Below, piece after piece: positions 1 through 15,447 of a stretch of 64,000 bases of DNA (position 1 is its first letter; every line of letters starts with the position of its first letter). Source of the DNA: Guillardia theta CCMP2712. Lineage: Eukaryota > Cryptophyceae > Pyrenomonadales > Geminigeraceae. The notes beneath the pieces are model-generated. The model was not told the DNA's origin, did no database searches, and worked only from the letters and a program-made list of their open reading frames with translations. The position numbers and the translations under genes were made by a program. The stretch lies in assembly GCF_000315625.1 (NCBI RefSeq), contig NW_005434637.1:319985-383984 (forward strand), read 5' to 3'.

Positions 1-2511
1 GAGGAGGAGGAGCGGGGAACTGACGATCGATCATCGTCCTGATCGCGCTAAGATGCACGGAAAGGGGAAGACAGGTCCCGTTGAAGTGCAGCGCCCACTT
101 GTTGCAGCTGTCCCCGACTCGGATGTGAATCCTGCGGGTAGGGGGAACGTTAGGAAGGAAGTCAGGGAGGGGGAAGGGTAGGGAAAGGGCGGGGGGGGGG
201 GGGGAAGGGAAGGAGGGAGAGAAAGAGGGAGGGAGGAGAGAAGAGGAGGAGAGGAGGAGAGGAGAGGAATGGAGAGGGAGTAGGAAAACGTTGGAGTGGA
301 GGTAGAGAGAGGGTGACGTAGGTGAGAGGAGGATTTGCGAGGAGAAATTTGAGGTAACGTGAAGATGAGCGAAGAAATCAAGAGCAGAAATCGAGGTCGA
401 CAAGCGACAAGCAAGCAGGAAATTCTGATTGCAATGATGTAGCAATGAGATCCCAGTCGTATCCCAATGGCACATCTGACATTCATGCCAATCATGTTGC
501 GTTCAACAAGCATCTTACCCGAGAACAGGTCTCGACCATCTCATACGGGACATGGTAGAGTTCACATCCAACTCTGTCGAGAGAGAAAGCACTTTGTCAC
601 TTTCCAGCAGCAGGGCACAGACAGTGAAATCTTGACCTTGAAGGATGTCTGGACGAACTCTGAAAAGGAATGCTGCGAGCACAACCCGCCAGAAGCTATC
701 CCATGGATGAGAAGAAAGAAGAGCATCGCACAAGGTCTTACAGCAGTCCCTTCCTTGCAAACTTGTTCGGTACCATCGCAAAGACCATCTCATGGGTCGA
801 TCGTGCCATCTGGAAAGATCCTGTCTGCACAAAACAATATCATGCAATCTCTCCTCCCCTCTCCTCCCCTCTGCCCTTCCTCCCCTCTTTCCTCTCCTTT
901 TTTCATCGCTTCCTTCCGCTCTCTCCTCTCCTCTCCTTTCTCCTCTCCTTTCTCCTCTCCTCACCTTGTTCGTTGTGTTCTCTGGGCAGGATGTCCAGGG
1001 CTCGAAATAACACTCGAAGTCTGTACATCCTGTTCGTAGCAATCAATTTTCAAACATTCTCATCAAGTTTCTTCCTCTTCCTACCTTGATTGTGCGCATA
1101 CACCCACGCGTCGTCCGTCGGCAATATCAGAGTTTTACCCTGCGAAGAAGAATGCAAATGAGAAGAGGAAGGTGACAAGGGAAGGGACGTAAAACAGGAG
1201 AGCAGTTAAGGCGGGGAGAGGAGGAGAGAGGAGGAGAGAGGAGGAGAGAGGAGGAGAGAGAGGGAGAGAGGAGGAGAGAGGAGGAGAGAGGAGGGAAGGA
1301 GGAAGGTCGAAAAGGTTGGAAGGGAGGAGAGGGGAAGATCGCGATAGAGGATGAGAATGTAGCGGTTGAAGGACCTGAAGGTATGATAAGCTTAACAGCC
1401 CCCCGATGTAGTTGAAAGTCGCTGCTGCCCCTAAGTAGGAACATATTTACAATTATTTCCTTCCTCGTCCTCGTCCTCGTCCTCGTCTCCCTCCTCGTCT
1501 CCCTCCTCGTCTCCCTTATCCCTTTCTCCTCGCTCGATCCCCTCCTCTTGCATCCCCTTCCTGCTCCTCTTCTCTCCTACCTCGATTCTCGAACCGGATA
1601 TTCACGCTGTCTGCAGCTTCACACCTTGCATCATACATCATATCTCGTCCTCCCTTTCCCAACCTCTCACCTCTCCGGGAACTGAACAGCTCGCAGGTCA
1701 TTGACAGCCTCATCAAACAGTCTCTGATCCCAGAAGCTGTCTTCCCGCACACCCCCTACACCGAAGGGCAGATGGCGCCTGGTACACACTTTCAACCTTA
1801 CGTCTCCCCTCCCGGACAGTTCCTTCACCATGTCATTAGCATGTGTACGTTGCACATTTCACCAGCCCAGTCAGCATCGCATTCGCAGATCAGGTCCTCC
1901 CGTCGCTGATCCAACACGCATCTTCCATGAAGACATTGTCTGCTGCACTCCCACTCTTGCTCCGCCCAGACCTGCTCACGCGGAGGATGAGAATAGAGCT
2001 GTGAAGTGAGTTCAACACGAACTTGCAACTCCAACACAGCAAGAGCAGCGGAACCATCTTGCAGCTGACGTGATATCCTGACCTGCAAATGTGCAGTCAA
2101 CAAGATGTGATGAGCAGCAGGACGATGAAAAACTCTCACGTGTCTCGCAACTCCGAGGATTCCTGTCCTTGAGAAGACAGAAGAATGGTCGTCGAAATGT
2201 AAGACATTGCTCGTTTCCCCATTCTCAGTGATGAAGTGAACTTGGAATGGTGCCAGCGACCCCTCGTCGACGACCTGAGATGTGTCGGTGAGGGGTCGGA
2301 ATGAAATGGTGGACGAGGAGGCGATGGATTACATGGAGATGCAGGCGAAAGATTTAGATAGTGGATTTGTGACAACCGAACATGACATCTCTGTCAAGAA
2401 TGTTGATGGTACATGAACAATGATGTCGACGATGGCGATGGCGATGGCGATGGCGATGATGATTGCGATTGTAATTGTCATGATGATGTTGGTGGTGTTG
2501 GTGTCGGTGGC

Positions 2512-2565
<54 letters not shown>

Positions 2566-4094
2566 ATTACATCCTGTAAGCTTGTTGCGCTTCGCTTACC
2601 ATGGGATACTGCAGCCTCGCCCGAGCTCGTGCTGCCCCCCACACGTCGATTGCTCGCACGAACTCGTTTCTTCCCAAGTCGACCTCGAGCCATTCAACCT
2701 CCCCAACCTGGCACCATATCGATCAAATCGGGAGGGAGAACTACAGTCTGGGGAAGAACAGTTCCTGCTAACAACACAAGCAGCAACAGGTTGTGGAGTC
2801 TTTCCTTCACCAACAGCTCACACATGCTTACTTTCCCCGACGTCGTAGCATGCGATTGCTCGAATGGGACTGAGTAGAAAACGTTGACAATGCCGTCCAC
2901 TGCGTTTTCAGATGCTCCGGCTCCTGTCGAGGAGAGGGTGACTGGTTTCTTGTACGCGACATTCGTCATCCTCCTCCTCCTCATGCTCGATGCAGCATCG
3001 CAGCTCCCGTCTTCACACGTCCCTTCCTCCTTCCTGCGGCCATCTGCACGCTTCTGCTCTCCGTACAGCCCTCCCCACTTCCACGGTCCTCCTCGTCCGT
3101 AGATGAAGTGAGTCTGTTCCAACCCGATGTCCAACTTTTCTCCTCCTGCTCCTTCTCTCCCTCTCTCCCAGAAATCTTCGCAGGATCCCTCTGCTCCTTC
3201 CAGCTCCTCGTCCACAGCAAAGTAGGTGAACGCTACCCAGTTCACCATCAAATGTGCACAGTGCAAGGGGAACATCACCTGGCCGTCCTATCGCCTCTCC
3301 CGATTGCCCGTGCGTCAGGACCAACTTTGCCTGATAGAAACCGTCTTCAAACCCCGTCAAGGATGCAAAGTAGTTCAGTCCATCGCTCAGATCCATCGCT
3401 GTCCTACACATCACCATCGTCAGCAGTTTCACCGCGCATGGCGGCTGCGGTACCCCGACAGAGGGTCTGACTTCATGTTGGCGTCGAGCTCCCATTGCAG
3501 CGCAACATGATCGTTGATGATGAGGCTGGCCTTTGACGCCTCGGGAAAGCGCGAGAAGTACTTCTCTGAGATGGCAAAGGAGATAGCAGCGTCGTTTCTA
3601 GAAATGAAACAATGCTGACGGGGAGGGAAGAAAATGATCACGAAGCTAACGTCTTTCACATCTTCCAGCCTTTGTCTGAGTGTGTGACTTTGATCCGAGA
3701 CATTAGCAGCATCGTTGACTCCACGCTCCTCCGATGAATGCCCGATCCGAAAGCCTACCTTCTCCGGATCCGCTGACAACATGGAATGCTGGTCCGAGAA
3801 CGTGACCGAGACGTAGTGATCACCCTGAGAAACTGCAGCGAGTGTGATCTGATAGGACGTCCGATGGTTCTCGAGCTCGAACGTCAGGGTGGGCTCCCCA
3901 TCCAAGTGAATCACTGCTTCCCACCCCTCTCCGACGACGCCATCGACTAGCAAGGAAACTTGGACTTCGTGGTGCAGAGCGAACAGCTGTCCGTCTGATG
4001 GCGACATGATTCGTATCGCGGGTGATGGCGGGGAAGCACTAACATGCCATGGAGCGATCAGCATAATCGCAGCTGCTACAAGCGCCACCGCCAT
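1..4094 (-). CDS. Secreted F5/8 type C, EGF and fucosyltransferase-like protein (C-terminus off left edge)
   Basis: Multi-exon gene read right to left. The ATG at 4094 opens a signal peptide (MAVALVAAAIMLIAPWHVSA). The extracellular exon that follows continues to about 3480. Near 2590-2960 is a discoidin/fucolectin-like F5/8 type C domain: ASENAVDG, then WLEVDLGRN at about 2665-2690, followed by a GTAAGC donor. Near 1857-1960 is an EGF-like module (CLHGRC, CECDADWAGEMC). Short exons then give the motifs GKTLILPTDDAWVYA (about 1094-1145), CTDFECYFEPWTSC (about 975-1015), KFARKGLL plus FWR (about 690-790) and IHIRVGDSC (104-130). The last resembles the nucleotide-sugar-binding HxRxGD motif of fucosyltransferase-like enzymes (FUT8/NodZ/O-FucT superfamily). 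I infer a secretory-pathway glycosyltransferase with lectin-like accessory modules. Its introns are CT-rich on the sense strand. The specific sugar and acceptor cannot be read from the sequence. Confidence 0.6.
2512..2562. repeat. (GAT)n microsatellite
   Basis: About seventeen GAT triplets in an intron of the F5/8C gene, just downstream of its GTAAGC donor. A (GATGGC)n-like tract precedes it at 2428-2460. In the sense (minus) direction it reads (ATC)n. The aspartate-, methionine- or serine-run reading frames here are artefacts of the repeat. Confidence 0.85.
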
Positions 4095-4370
4095 GTTTTC
4101 CGTCCCCAGCTATCTTCGCATTTCGCTCCCCTACCCCTACCCCCTTGTCGCTGTTTTCATCCCCCCGACAAAGACAGGATATCTTCACCACCCCTTGTTT
4201 TGAACTACAAGGTACCGGTGACATAAAAGGTTTCACCCCAGTTTTAGATGTACAAAGGACCGGTACTCCATCCTTGGTCCAGAGACGATGCGTCCAATTT
4301 TCACGTGCGGGTTACGAGATTCATGGGGCGAGGACGAAGATAGTAGAAGGCAGAAAGACAGCGAGGAGGA

Positions 4371-4567
4371 GGAGAAGGGAGAGGGAGAGGGAGAGGGAGA
4401 GGGAGAGGGAGAGGGAGAGGGAGAGGGAGAGGGAGAGGGATGGAGAAGGGGAGGGAGAAGGGGAGGGAGAAGGGAGAGGGAGAGGGAGAGGGATGGGGAG
4501 AAGGGGAGGAGAAGGGGAGGGAGAGGGAGAGGGAGAGGGATGGGGAGGAGGAGAAGGGGAGGGGAGG
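4371..4567. repeat. (GGGAGA)n purine microsatellite, intergenic
   Basis: Almost pure GGGAGA hexamers with interspersed GGGGAGA variants. They lie in the roughly 650 bp between the divergent F5/8C gene (start 4094) and the kelch gene (start 4745). All six frames across it are low-complexity, so I call no gene. The same interval carries two copies of the GTACCGGT-type palindrome at 4212-4219 and 4259-4266. Confidence 0.85.
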
Positions 4568-4744
4568 GAGACAGAAAGGAAGGAGGAAAGAGAGTTCGAG
4601 ATTGCTTGAGATGGGCAAGATGACACAAGAAAGTGAGCAAGAGCTCGAAGGATTTTCCTGACAGACTCAGCGGGCAGGAGCAGACAGACAAGGCAGAGGG
4701 ACACGTTTTGACTTGTGCCTGGTCAGGAGGCTGTAGCGATCAAT

Positions 4745-6299
4745 ATGGGGAAGAAGGGCAAGAAGGGAGCTCAAGGCGACACAGCGAAGAATGCTGCGGA
4801 CATGGAGGAAGACATCGATCAACTTCTCCACGAGCTGGACGCCAAGGAGGGGAAGAGAGGGTTGTGCCATGAGGAGGCGAGCGAGCGTCCGTCGCCAAGA
4901 GTTCATGCTACCTTAACACAGGTGAGCTTCTCCTCTCCTGTCTCTCTCAAGGTAGATACTCTCGTGACTCTGTGTCGTCAAGGTGGGGCCTGGGACTTTC
5001 ATGCTCTTTGGAGGAGAGTACTACGACGGCAGGAAGATTCAAGTGTTCCATGACCTCTACAAGCTACAGCTCGATGGCAAGAATGACAATGTCAAGATCA
5101 GATGGAGTAGGCTGTCCTTTGAGACAGGGCCAAGGGCCAGGAGCGCGTGAGTGTGTTTTGTGGTGCCTGGTAGAAGTGAGGGAAGTGATGGGTGTCTGCA
5201 GTCATCAAGCTGTCTTCTACAAGAACAAGCTCTACGTTCACGGGGGGGAGTACACGTCGCCCAATCTGAACAAGTTCCAGTAAGTTTCTTCATATTCTCT
5301 TCAGGCTGCGAGCTCTGGTCACTCCTTGTTGTCAGCCATTTCTCGGACCTCTGGTGCCTTGACTGCGCAAAAAGTCCGCGATGGAGCGAGGTCGTCTGCC
5401 ATGGCAAGGTTCCCCTTGCGCGCAGTGGGCACCGGGCGACAGTCGTGGGGGGAAAGATTTTCACGTTCGGGGGATTTTTTGACAACTCGAAGGAGGTCAA
5501 GTATTTCAACGATCTCAATTCCTTCGATCTTTCGTCGAGCAAGTGGAGCCACTTTGTTCCCTCCTCCTCCTCCTCCTCCTCCTCTGCTTCTTCAGCATGC
5601 CGATGGCCGCAAGCGAGAAGTGGGTGCGGTTTCTCGTCAGCTGGGGAGGTGCTGGTGTTGGTGGGAGGTTTCTCAAGGGAGGGAGGCGTCGGGTCGTCGG
5701 GGCAGGACGACACGAAAGGGATTCCTTTCTGGGATGTGTGGACGGTGAACGTGGGAGGGCACGTGAGAGGAGGAGGAGAGTGGAGGTGCGAGTGGAGGAT
5801 GGTGGAGATGGGCGACGTTGTTCCTCGGGCAAGGGTCGCGTTCGGTCTGGTCGAGGTGAAACCTTTCTCTGCTTGGTCTGAGGAGGAAGGGGGAGGAGGA
5901 AGCCTGCTGTTGTTCGGAGGAGTACACGATGAGCAGGTAGAGGACTCGCTAGAGAGCAAGTTCCTCAACGATGCCTGGGTCCTCAGGATCGATGGCAGCG
6001 GAGGCTGTAGGTGGAAGATGCTGAAGGAGAGCAGAGGCGACGACGAGCTGCAGGGCGAAGTTTGGCCGCAGGGGAGGATGAGCGTGCACGTATGTTGTGA
6101 TGGGCGTCAGGTTGTGATCTATGGAGGAAAGAGGGATGGGGGAGAGCGGGAGATGACGTTTGATGATGTTTGGACGATGGATGTGGAGTGTTTGAAGGAG
6201 GGGGAGAGAAGCACGAGTGGAGCGAGGATGGTTGAATCCTTGTCAAAAAGTTGCTCGATCTGGTTTGAATCTGACGACGAGGATGGGGAGGAAGGGGAG

Positions 6300-6335
<36 letters not shown>

Positions 6336-8920
6336 GACAGCCAAGGGGAAGAGTGCGGAAACGGAACGACGTCGAACAATGGAGAACTTTCTAGCGTCAA
6401 ACCCCCTGCCTCTGCGTCAGAACATCAAAGTGCACCAGCAGCCAAACAGCCCTTGCCGCAGGACGAGGCGGCAAAGAGGAAGCGAGCTCAGGTCTCTGAC
6501 TCCGTCCTCAGCTCCATCTGCGAGCACTGCGACCCTCTGGGGTGGAGGGTCCGGAAAGAAATCTCGTCCTCCTCCTCCTCCATCCTCGGGTCAGGGTGGG
6601 GGGAAGTTCTTCTGCAGCCTGAGCAGATCCTCCAGTTCGACCGGCAGGGTCACATCAAGTATCCTCAGCTGCTAGGAGGGGAGGCCCTGCAGCGGTTTCA
6701 GCGCGCTGTGGAGGAGGAGATCAGCGGGAAGATGCTAGAGGAAGTCAAGCACATCATGCGAGTGCTGGGGGAGGACTCGGAGGACGACAGGATCAAGGAG
6801 GAGGCGCTGAGGTGCGAGGATGCAGAGGAAGGCCTCGTCCTCCTCCAGAGGTGGTGCGAGGAGAAGTGCATCGAGGTCCCTTTCCTCCAGGGCTTCAACC
6901 TCCACTGGGGGACAAGCAAGGCTGCTGCTGTAATTCGTGCGCTCTCGCTCAGCGAGTGGATGGGGAAGGCAAGTTTTCCCCCTCCTCTCCCTGTCCCTTT
7001 CCTCTTTCCCCCTCCCCCATCTCCTCTCCTCGTTCATGTCATCTGTTCTACCGCCTTGCCTCCTCCTCTCTTCACTGCTCCTATCCTACTCCTTGCCCTC
7101 ACGTCTACATCATCATCGTAATGCCTCCGTCTCATCGCGATTTTCTTACCATCCTCCTATAACCTCTCCAGCTTCATCCCTCCATCTCTCCTGTCTCTTC
7201 CGTGCTCTCCCTACCGGAGCTGCTCATTCTGCGCCCTCCCCCCCACTCCCCTCCTTCCCCAGCCTCCTCCTCCTCCTCCTCCTCACTCCCCTCGCAGGCA
7301 GCAGCGCAGCTACTCGGAGTGGACTCTGTGCGGCTCTACCAGACGAGCTCCTTCTTCAAGAGACCATCTCATGGTGAGACGACTTGGCACACGGATCTCA
7401 ACACCGCTCCACTCGACACCAACGGCATGGTCACCTGCTGGATAGCTCTCTCTCCTGTCCTCGACGAGGATCATTCTCCCCTCCTCTTCGCCTCTGGCTC
7501 TCATCGAGACTTTGCGCTTCCTTACTGGTTGTCACTTCCCCTCCTCCTCCTCCTCCTCCACCACCACCACCACCACCACCACGGAATTCCTTTCAGCACA
7601 TTATTTCTACTTCATCCACTCCCTCTCTACGGTTTTACTACCTCCTCGTGCCTCTTGGTCTACCCGCGATTTTTCCTCCTTCCAACCTCCATCATTCTTT
7701 TGTCTCCCCTTTCTCCCTTTTCTCTTCCCTCCCCCCTATCACTCACCTCTCCTCCTTTCCTCTCCCTCTTCTGCTACACTTTGCTCTCTCTCCCACTTTC
7801 TCCTCTCCTTCCCTCCCCTCCTCGTTCCCTCTCCCCTCCCCCTTCTGACGGAAACCTTCGTTCATCAGGTATACCTGTAAGGGGATGCAAACTTCATCTG
7901 ATCGCAGATACCCTCGAGCCTGTCATGCTCCCCTTCTCCCCGGCGACGCCACCTTTCATCACGGGTAACAGGGCAACCGCACGTTTCTACCTCATCTCTC
8001 TCCCCATCCTCCTCCCTGCGCGTTGCACCCGCTTCCTTCCTCTTCCTCCTCCTCCTCCTCCTCCTCCTCCTCCTCCTCCTCCTCCTCCTCCTCCTTTCCC
8101 TCCTCATTCACCTGCAGTTGGATCCTTCATGGAGCTCCTCCGAACTTCTCTGGAAAGACGAGGAAGGCATTTGCGTTGACCTACATCGCGGAGGACGCGA
8201 AGCTGCTGGGAAGGTGAGGAGAGGAGGCGAGAGAAGGAGGGGAGAGGAACGAAGAACGAGGAGACGAAAGGAGAGGAAAGGAGAGGACAGGGGAGGCAAA
8301 GACTAGACCTGAGGGAGAGGTGGGGGTAAGAGAATGAAGAAGGGAAGATAGAGAAGACGGTCCGAAGGAGGAAGGAAACGAGGAGGGGACAGAGGAGGGG
8401 GAGTGGTGAGGAAGGGGTGGACGGGTGTGTGTGAGGGGCGGAGGTAGAGGATAGGAGTAGATCTTCACGCTCTGACGTTCGTGCTTGACAGCAAAGGGAC
8501 CAGGCAGCAACCAGCAAGTGAAGACTACGAGAGTTACTCTGATTGGATCCCCAGCATCCCGTGAGACAGCACCGGCGACCTCTCCCTCAATCCTTCAACG
8601 CAGTTCTCCCTTCTCCTCTTCATCCTTTGCCTCTCCCTCCGGCCCCCCCTGCCTTGTCCACTGTGCTCTCCTACTTTCCCTTACCGTCTCCTGTATCCTT
8701 TCATCCTCATTCCCCCCATCCCCGTCCCTCCTCCCTCCTCGTCCTCTGCTCACTGTGTGATCAGGGAGAGGGGCAAAGTCGACCATCCTCTCGTCCCCAT
8801 CGTCTGCTCGGGGATCTCAGCCTGCGACAAGGTCAAGTCGCCACCATTCCTTCTTCCCCTGCTGACCTTCACTGCTACAGGTTGACCGCTATGTCTCCAT
8901 CAAGGACGTCGGTTTCTGAG
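4745..8920 (+). CDS. KLHDC4: KLHDC4-type kelch protein fused to a phytanoyl-CoA dioxygenase (PhyH)-like domain
   Basis: The ATG at 4745 begins MGKKGKKG, matching the N-terminus of KLHDC4-family proteins. Kelch repeats follow over exons 4745-4921, 4983-5146, about 5200-5279 and 5336-6968: MLFGGEYYDGRK, KLYVHGGEYTSPN, KIFTFGGFFDN, VLVLVGGFS, LLLFGGVHDEQ and VVIYGGKRDGG. In the same uninterrupted long exon, after an acidic DE-rich linker (about 6270-6350), the frame runs into a PhyH N-terminal region (about 6480-6968). It is spliced through a GC-AG intron (donor at 6969) to exon 7298-7529. That exon carries WHTDLN, the HxD iron-ligand motif of Fe(II)/2-oxoglutarate dioxygenases, and the region continues through GDATFHHG and WILHGAPPN (exon 8118-8213), which supply the distal His. 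The last exons are 8492-8560 and about 8764 onward. The stop is at about 8882 or 8920, depending on one optional intron. Kelch and dioxygenase parts are each clear; I infer a real fusion because they share one exon. Confidence 0.8.
8040..8097. repeat. (TCC)n intronic microsatellite
   Basis: About eighteen TCC triplets immediately upstream of the acceptor of exon 8118-8213 in the kelch-PhyH gene, where it doubles as the polypyrimidine tract. It is typical of introns throughout this window. Confidence 0.8.
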
Positions 8921-8924
8921 CCTA

Positions 8925-9045
8925 GTCGGTACTGGCCGGCCGGGGGCGCGCGTGCGGGCCGACCGTGCCGCGGCCCGGGCTCACTGCCAGTGTCCGGTCC
9001 GACTGCGGCGGTGGTGACTCGGCTACTATGCATGAGGGTAGAGCT
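8925..9045. repeat. GC-rich island (copy 1)
   Basis: Very GC-rich, non-coding stretch with GGCCGGCC, CCGCGGCCCGGG and CTCACTG elements, unlike the surrounding sequence. It abuts the gypsy relic (about 9046-9200). A G-rich tract (9243-9300), which is CACCC-rich on the minus strand, lies beyond it. Similar islands lie at about 29560-29860, 58640-59080 and 61980-62420. Confidence 0.55.
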
Positions 9046-9200
9046 TGTTTGAGACTGTCGAACGCTCGTTGGCAGTCGACGGTCCATGTAAAGGCGGCGC
9101 CCTTGCGAAGGAGATCCGTCAATGGTCGATAGTAGGAAGGGAGGCCAAGCAGCGTCTTGACTTGCTCAGCTGATTGTCCTATTGTTGGTGCGTTAACAAG
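9040..9200 (-). mobile_element. Degenerate Ty3/gypsy retrotransposon fragment (RT to RNase H region)
   Basis: The minus strand encodes a conceptual fragment with EQVKTLLGLPSYYR followed by LTDLLRKGAAFTWTVDCQ and RAFDSLKQAL. This is the characteristic end of the reverse transcriptase domain and start of RNase H in Ty3/gypsy polyproteins. Intact elements usually carry more residues between SYYR and LTDLL, so an internal deletion is likely. No LTR, integrase or gag was seen nearby. It is a relic inserted between the kelch-PhyH gene and the coiled-coil gene. Confidence 0.75.
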
Positions 9201-9242
9201 GTTATGAGCTCCTTTGTGTGTGTAAGCAATGAATCAGTGACT

Positions 9243-9400
9243 TCTGAAACGGTGGGGTGGGATGGGGTGGGTGGGATGGGTGTGCTGGGGTGGTTTGGAG
9301 GCTGAAGGACCAGAGATGAGTAGGGTAGGGTGCCGAAGAAGGGGTGATGGCGGCGTCGGAGTGGGGTTAAGGGGGTGGGTGTGATGGTCGATTAACGGAC
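9243..9400 (-). repeat. CACCC-rich tract (G-rich on + strand)
   Basis: The interval between the retrotransposon relic and 9.5 kb is dominated on the minus strand by CCCACCC/CCCATCC units. From 9420 to 9480 it runs into a GAGAGGAGAA tract. I find no supportable gene from 9200 to 9860. Confidence 0.5.
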
Positions 9401-9864
9401 GGGAATGCTGAAAAGCGAATGAAGAGGAGAGAGGAGAACGAGAGAGGAGAAGAGGAGAAGAGGAGAAGAGGAGGAGAGTGAAGAAGTGAAACCATGGCTG
9501 CACAAGACATCACTGGGTTGTAGTATCCATGACACTGAGCTCCTGTCAAGAAGTCCCACCATAGGATGTCGAAGAAAGGGTGAGTCATTGTGCATCGGAA
9601 GAAGAGCGACACCCAGTGATGTTTACATGCAGCAGCAGCAATGTGTTGGTGCCTCGGACCAGGTTGCTTCACTCTCATCCGCCTCTCGACAAGCCTTGAC
9701 CACATGATAGTTCCTCGCGTTCGAACAGGACATCGCAGAGTTCCTTGGACAAGAAGCCTCTTAGCAGCAGCAAGACGGAGGGTACTTGTTCCAACAGACC
9801 TTGTATTCAACTCATAGTAATTCTCAGGTGAAGACAAGACGGCACAGGTCCATCGTGGTAGTGT

Positions 9865-15357
<5,493 letters not shown>

Positions 15358-15447
15358 ATCAGTCAAAAGATATCTAGGAAGACTCTATTCATTCTCATAC
15401 ATGTACAAGGACTATACAAGGCAAAGGTGTACCCGAGAGTCACTGTC

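Noticed and set aside
4233-4700. Several long Arg/Glu/Gly or Ser/Pro/Leu frames
   Set aside because: They arise from the (GGGAGA)n microsatellite.
5057-5968. 303-codon minus frame over the kelch exon
   Set aside because: Antisense shadow of the kelch exon; Ser/Pro-rich and without motifs.
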